Position numbers and translations under genes: made by a program | The notes under the pieces: generated by a model | Database searches by the model: none | What the model saw: only the letters and a program-made list of their open reading frames with translations | Told to the model about the DNA's origin: nothing | Assembly (NCBI RefSeq): GCF_014195535.1 | Contig: NZ_JACIBY010000001.1 | Coordinates: 906,569-970,568 of the forward strand | Length of the DNA: 64,000 bases | DNA from: Runella defluvii | GTDB lineage: Bacteria > Bacteroidota > Bacteroidia > Cytophagales > Spirosomataceae | Direction of reading: 5' to 3' | Part shown: piece after piece, positions 60,744 through 64,000 of the stretch | Layout of the letters: every line of letters starts with the position of its first letter | Numbering within the stretch: the stretch's first letter is position 1

Positions 60744-60882
60744 AATCCCCTTTTTTGGGGGATAAAAATCGGGGCATTTTTCCAAAAAACACCATTTTGG
60801 GGGGATGCGCCGATTTTGTTTTTTGTGTAATTTCATGGGAAAGATGACAGCCAATTTTCGTTCACCAAAAACCCTCCTTTCC

Positions 60883-62145
60883 ATGAAATCTATCGCTTAT
60901 TACTTGCTTTGTTGTGTACTGTTGGTGCAGAGTATCAGTACTTTGGCCAGACCTCTCAAGAAAGAAGAAGACGTCCACGGGTTTCACCTATTGCACGGTC
61001 GAAAGACGACCCGTATTCCGTTTGAATTACATTCCAATTTGATTGTCGTGCCCGTCAAGATCAATGCGTCCGACACCTTACGATTTATTTTAGATACGGG
61101 GGTAAGTTCGATGATGCTCACCAATAGTGACGTTGCCCAAAAACTCGGGATGAAATCGGTTCGGAAAATGGCCATCGAGGGCATCGGCGGAGGACAACCT
61201 ATCAGCGCTGACGTGACCATCGGGAATACCTTTGTGATGGGACAGATGCGGGGATTGAAGCAAACCATCGTGGTGATGGATGATGATGTGCTACGGCTTT
61301 CTGAGTTAGTAGGTACGCAGATTCACGGTATTTTTGGCTATGAGCTTTTTAGTAAATTTGTGGTTACCATTGATTTCCAAACGAGTGAACTTACGCTAAC
61401 GACCCCACAACATTATAAATATTCTCCCAAAAAAGGCAGTAAATTGCCCATTACCATCGAACGCTCGAAACCCTACTTGGATGCCGTCACGGTGTTTTCC
61501 AATAACCAAGAACTGCCGATTCGGGTGGTATTGGATACAGGTGCAGGGCATGCCTTGATGCTCAATACTGCCGCCTCGCACCTCCAACTGCCCCAGAAAG
61601 TTATCAAAGCCCAACTAGGAGTAGGATTAGGAGGAGAAATCAACGGACACATTGGGCGCCTGGCTAAAGTCCGAATTGGCCAGTATGAACTCAACGACGT
61701 ACTCGCGACTTTCCCTGATAGCAGTTCGTTGGGTATTAAACTTTCTCCGAAATCTCCCCAACGACATGGGAACCTCGGAGGAGAGTTTTTGCGACGTTTT
61801 AAGGTAACGTTCAACTACGAAGAAGGCTACATCGTTCTTAAACCTGTTCGTCGATTTTTAAACGAAAAATTTGAGCATGACATGAGCGGTATCGATATTA
61901 GGGCCAAAGGAAATGATTTTCGTCACTATTTTATCGAAAGTATTACCGAAAACTCCCCTGCCCACCAAGCGGGACTTCAGATAGGAGACCAATTGATGTT
62001 AGTTAACCATGAACCTGTGCAAACCCTCACACTTTCAGAGATTTATCGAACATTTCAGCAAAAAGAAGGCAAGGAGGTACAACTTGTCGTACGGCGTAAT
62101 GGCCGCCTTGTGGTGGCAGAGTTTGCCTTGAAACGGGTTATTTAA
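60883..62145 (+). CDS. Retropepsin-like aspartyl protease with PDZ domain, secreted
   Basis: 420 residues from the ATG at 60883, giving the signal peptide MKSIAYYLLCCVLLVQSISTLA. Two half-sites of an aspartyl-protease fold: LRFILDTGVSSMMLT and IRVVLDTGAGHALML, each followed by IGNTF/IGRLAKVRIGQYEL type strands; then a C-terminal PDZ-type domain (ITENSPAHQAGLQIGDQLMLVNHEPVQTLTLSEIYRTFQQKEGKEVQLVVRRNGRL). Known bacterial members process periplasmic targets; substrate not known. Confidence 0.85.
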   Translation: MKSIAYYLLCCVLLVQSISTLARPLKKEEDVHGFHLLHGRKTTRIPFELHSNLIVVPVKINASDTLRFILDTGVSSMMLTNSDVAQKLGMKSVRKMAIEGIGGGQPISADVTIGNTFVMGQMRGLKQTIVVMDDDVLRLSELVGTQIHGIFGYELFSKFVVTIDFQTSELTLTTPQHYKYSPKKGSKLPITIERSKPYLDAVTVFSNNQELPIRVVLDTGAGHALMLNTAASHLQLPQKVIKAQLGVGLGGEINGHIGRLAKVRIGQYELNDVLATFPDSSSLGIKLSPKSPQRHGNLGGEFLRRFKVTFNYEEGYIVLKPVRRFLNEKFEHDMSGIDIRAKGNDFRHYFIESITENSPAHQAGLQIGDQLMLVNHEPVQTLTLSEIYRTFQQKEGKEVQLVVRRNGRLVVAEFALKRVI

Positions 62146-62203
62146 CGGTACCGACAAAAACGTTACCTTTGTGGCCGATTTGTACGATTTCAATTTTTGT
62201 CCA

Positions 62204-63451
62204 ATGGCAACAAAGCAAACTATCGAAATAATGGCCCCTGCTGGTTCGTGGGAATCAATGATGGCAGGCATAAAAGCGGGTGCTAATTCGGTTTATTTTG
62301 GCGTGGAACAGCTCAATATGCGCGCCCGTCAAACCAATAATTTTACCGTAGATGACTTGCCCGAAGTGGCGCGCGTCTGCAAAGAACACAACGTAAAAAG
62401 TTACATTACGCTCAATACGATTATTTACGACCACGACATTTCGCTCATGCGTCGTATCATCGACCAAGCCAAAGAGGCGGGCATCACGGCCGTGATTGCT
62501 TCCGATTTGGCGGTGATGAATTATTGCCGTAAAAAAGGGATGGAGTTGCACATTTCGACCCAATCGAACATTACCAACATCGAAACGGTAGAACTCTATG
62601 CCGACTACGCCGACGTGGTGGTGATGGCGCGCGAGCTTACCCTCAAGCAAGTGGGCGACATCGTCAAAACCATTCATCGTAACCAAATCACAGGGCCGTC
62701 GGGTCAGTTGGTGCAGGTCGAGATTTTTGCCCACGGCGCTCTTTGCATGGCCGTTTCGGGCAAATGTTATTTGAGTTTGCACTCCCACAATGCCTCGGCC
62801 AACCGCGGTGCGTGCATCCAAAACTGCCGTCGTGAGTACGTGGTGACTGACGAAGAAGGCATTGAGCTCAAAATCGACAACGAATACATCATGTCGGCCA
62901 AAGATTTATGTACCATCGACTTTTTGGACAAAATCATTGACGCAGGCGTGAGCGTACTCAAGATTGAAGGACGTGGCCGTGCTGCCGACTACGTTTATAC
63001 CACTACCCAATGTTACCGCGAAGCCGTGTATGCCATCGAAAATGGCACTTATTCCCCAGAAAAAATCGAAGATTGGAAAGAACGCCTCAGCAGTGTTTAC
63101 AATCGTGGTTTTTGGGATGGCTATTATTTGGGAAGAAAAATGGGAGAATGGAGCAATCAATACGGTTCCGTAGCTACCCAGAAAAAACTGTACATTGGTA
63201 AGGGCGTCAAGTATTTTGAACGAGTAGGGGTAGGGGAGTTTGTCCTCGAAAGCCACGACGTGAAAGTGGGCGATAAGCTCATCGTAACAGGCCCTACAAC
63301 GGGCTACGTAGAGACAACTGTCGAAGAAATTCGCCTCGATTCGGGTGCTTCTGTCGATAAAGCCATCAAAGGACACACCGTGGCGATTCGTATTCCTGAA
63401 AAAATCAGACCTTCAGACAAACTTTATAAAGTAGTGAGCAGCGATGTTTAA
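62204..63451 (+). CDS. U32 family peptidase (TrhP/RlhA-like)
   Basis: 415 residues from the ATG at 62204 (MATKQTIEIMAPAGSWESMMAGIKAGANSVYFGVEQLNMRARQTNNF). U32 core with its Cys cluster: EIFAHGALCMAVSGKCYLSLHSHNASANRGACIQNCRREYVV (four Cys), EYIMSAKDLCTIDFLDKIIDAGVSVLKIEGRGRAADYV. Members such as TrhP and RlhA install hydroxyl groups on tRNA or rRNA rather than cutting proteins. The gene overlaps the ferredoxin gene by 8 bp, fitting an electron-donor role (inference). Confidence 0.88.
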   Translation: MATKQTIEIMAPAGSWESMMAGIKAGANSVYFGVEQLNMRARQTNNFTVDDLPEVARVCKEHNVKSYITLNTIIYDHDISLMRRIIDQAKEAGITAVIASDLAVMNYCRKKGMELHISTQSNITNIETVELYADYADVVVMARELTLKQVGDIVKTIHRNQITGPSGQLVQVEIFAHGALCMAVSGKCYLSLHSHNASANRGACIQNCRREYVVTDEEGIELKIDNEYIMSAKDLCTIDFLDKIIDAGVSVLKIEGRGRAADYVYTTTQCYREAVYAIENGTYSPEKIEDWKERLSSVYNRGFWDGYYLGRKMGEWSNQYGSVATQKKLYIGKGVKYFERVGVGEFVLESHDVKVGDKLIVTGPTTGYVETTVEEIRLDSGASVDKAIKGHTVAIRIPEKIRPSDKLYKVVSSDV

Positions 63452-63668
63452 AGTCTTTCATTACCGAAACCGCTGCATTGGCTGCAACGCCTGCGTGGAG
63501 ATTGCGTTTGAGCGCTGGCGCATGTCCAAAAAAGACGGTAAGGCCGTTTTGTTGGGAGCCAAAGAGAAAAAAGGGATTTATCAAATTTCACTTTCGGAAG
63601 ACGAACTCACTCAAAATCAGCAAGCCGCCGCGGCTTGTCCCGTTAATGTGATTCAGATTTTGCAGTAA
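63444..63668 (+). CDS. Ferredoxin, single 4Fe-4S cluster
   Basis: 74 residues. CIGCNAC near residues 11-17 and a lone distal Cys-Pro (AACPVNVIQIL near 65) provide the four ligands of one 4Fe-4S cluster. Basic N-terminus. Overlaps the U32 gene by 8 bp, so coupled translation is likely; a partner role for the U32 protein is inferred. Confidence 0.85.
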   Translation: MFKVFHYRNRCIGCNACVEIAFERWRMSKKDGKAVLLGAKEKKGIYQISLSEDELTQNQQAAAACPVNVIQILQ

Positions 63669-63674
63669 TTCCCA

Positions 63675-63708
63675 CCTTCCCGAAAGTTTCAGAACTTTCG
63701 GGAAGGTA
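63675..63708. terminator. CCTTCCCGAAAGTT palindrome after the ferredoxin gene
   Basis: ACCTTCCCGAAAGTT (63675-63689) pairs with AACTTTCGGGAAGGT (63694-63708). Variant of the CCTCCCGAAAGTT family. Confidence 0.6.
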
Positions 63709-63715
63709 TCTGTGA

Positions 63716-64000
63716 GTAGGGATGCTCACAACCCGCTCCTTCTTCGATAGCGCGCGGCTCCGCCTCGTGCTACCTATTCCAAGGCTTCCAGCCTTTTGTT
63801 GAAAAAACTGGGCTAGAAGCCTTTTGATAATCATCACGAGGCTGGAGCTTCGCGCCATCGGACGTCGTGAGGCGGGTTGCTCACAACCCGACCCTTCTTG
63901 AAGGTTTCTTCGATAGCGCGCGGCTCCGCCTCGTGCTACCTATTCCAAGGCTTCCAGCCTTTTGTTGAAAAAACTGGGCTAGAAGCCTTTTGATAATCAT
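63716..64000. repeat. Two REP-like palindromes R7 and R8, right end open
   Basis: R7 (63745-63860, CGATAGCGCGCGGCTC...CGCGCCATCG) and R8 (63911-64000, truncated by the window) share long stretches (GGCTTCCAGCCTTTTGTTGAAAAAACTGGGCTAGAAGCC), with GGTTGCTCACAACCCG hairpins between. Same architecture as R1-R6 in reverse orientation. No gene. Confidence 0.75.

Overview
The window is chromosomal DNA of a Bacteroidota bacterium, most likely a Cytophagales / Spirosomaceae-type organism. The evidence is a SusC/SusD pair driven by an ECF sigma/FecR couple, a C-terminal T9SS sorting tail, propeller-type histidine kinases, TAnnTTTG-like promoters, and characteristic families (DUF2891, DUF1080, GMC + gluconate-2-dehydrogenase-3, DUF1573, DUF1003). 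The species assignment is an inference; no rRNA or tRNA gene was seen.

Layout. 0-12.6 kb: a cut-off gene, a large adhesin-like T9SS protein, single metabolic or envelope genes (DUF2891, membrane protein, AGE-type epimerase homologue, GNAT, SlyD-type FKBP, agmatine deiminase, DsrE-like, RmlC-like), separated by palindromic repeats. 12.6-33.8 kb: a carbohydrate-utilisation region. It runs GMC oxidoreductase and partner, a LacI regulator facing a GH88 hydrolase across a palindromic operator, ECF sigma, FecR, SusC, SusD, DUF1080, secreted proteins, a double esterase, an APC permease, an aldo/keto reductase-RidA fusion and a lipoyl-less E2 acyltransferase. A RAYT-like Y1 transposase with an array of hairpin repeats sits between the sigma and anti-sigma genes.

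33.8-42.7 kb: an AT-rich island that is the most unusual part. Five diverse genes (DUF4272, unknown, HhH-GPD-like, HExxH protease, AIPR abortive-infection protein) and then a SUKH protein all read rightwards and are separated by near-constant 134-135 bp imperfect palindromes that start ...AAC and end GTT.... The outer bases of each palindrome pair with the start of the same cassette rather than with its own other end, which is the signature of integron gene cassettes. No integrase is visible, so this looks like a CALIN-type (integrase-less) cassette array of a Bacteroidota-specific attC form. Its right part is invaded by ~118 bp REP-like palindromes and holds decayed genes (Rpn-family, PIN toxin next to a Phd antitoxin, a fragment of the E2 gene that borders the island on the left).

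42.7-64 kb: two-component systems (one next to a pectate-lyase-fold secreted protein), DUF1573, an MFS transporter, a 41-residue Cys-rich membrane protein, gpsA, a hisG-hisD-hisC operon with DUF1003, a DadA-type oxidoreductase, a propeller histidine kinase with a NarL-type regulator, an aspartyl protease with PDZ, and a U32 protein overlapping a ferredoxin gene.

Several dispersed palindrome families run through the window. Two of them lie in frame inside protein-coding genes (hisC and a polytopic membrane protein), adding new peptide segments.
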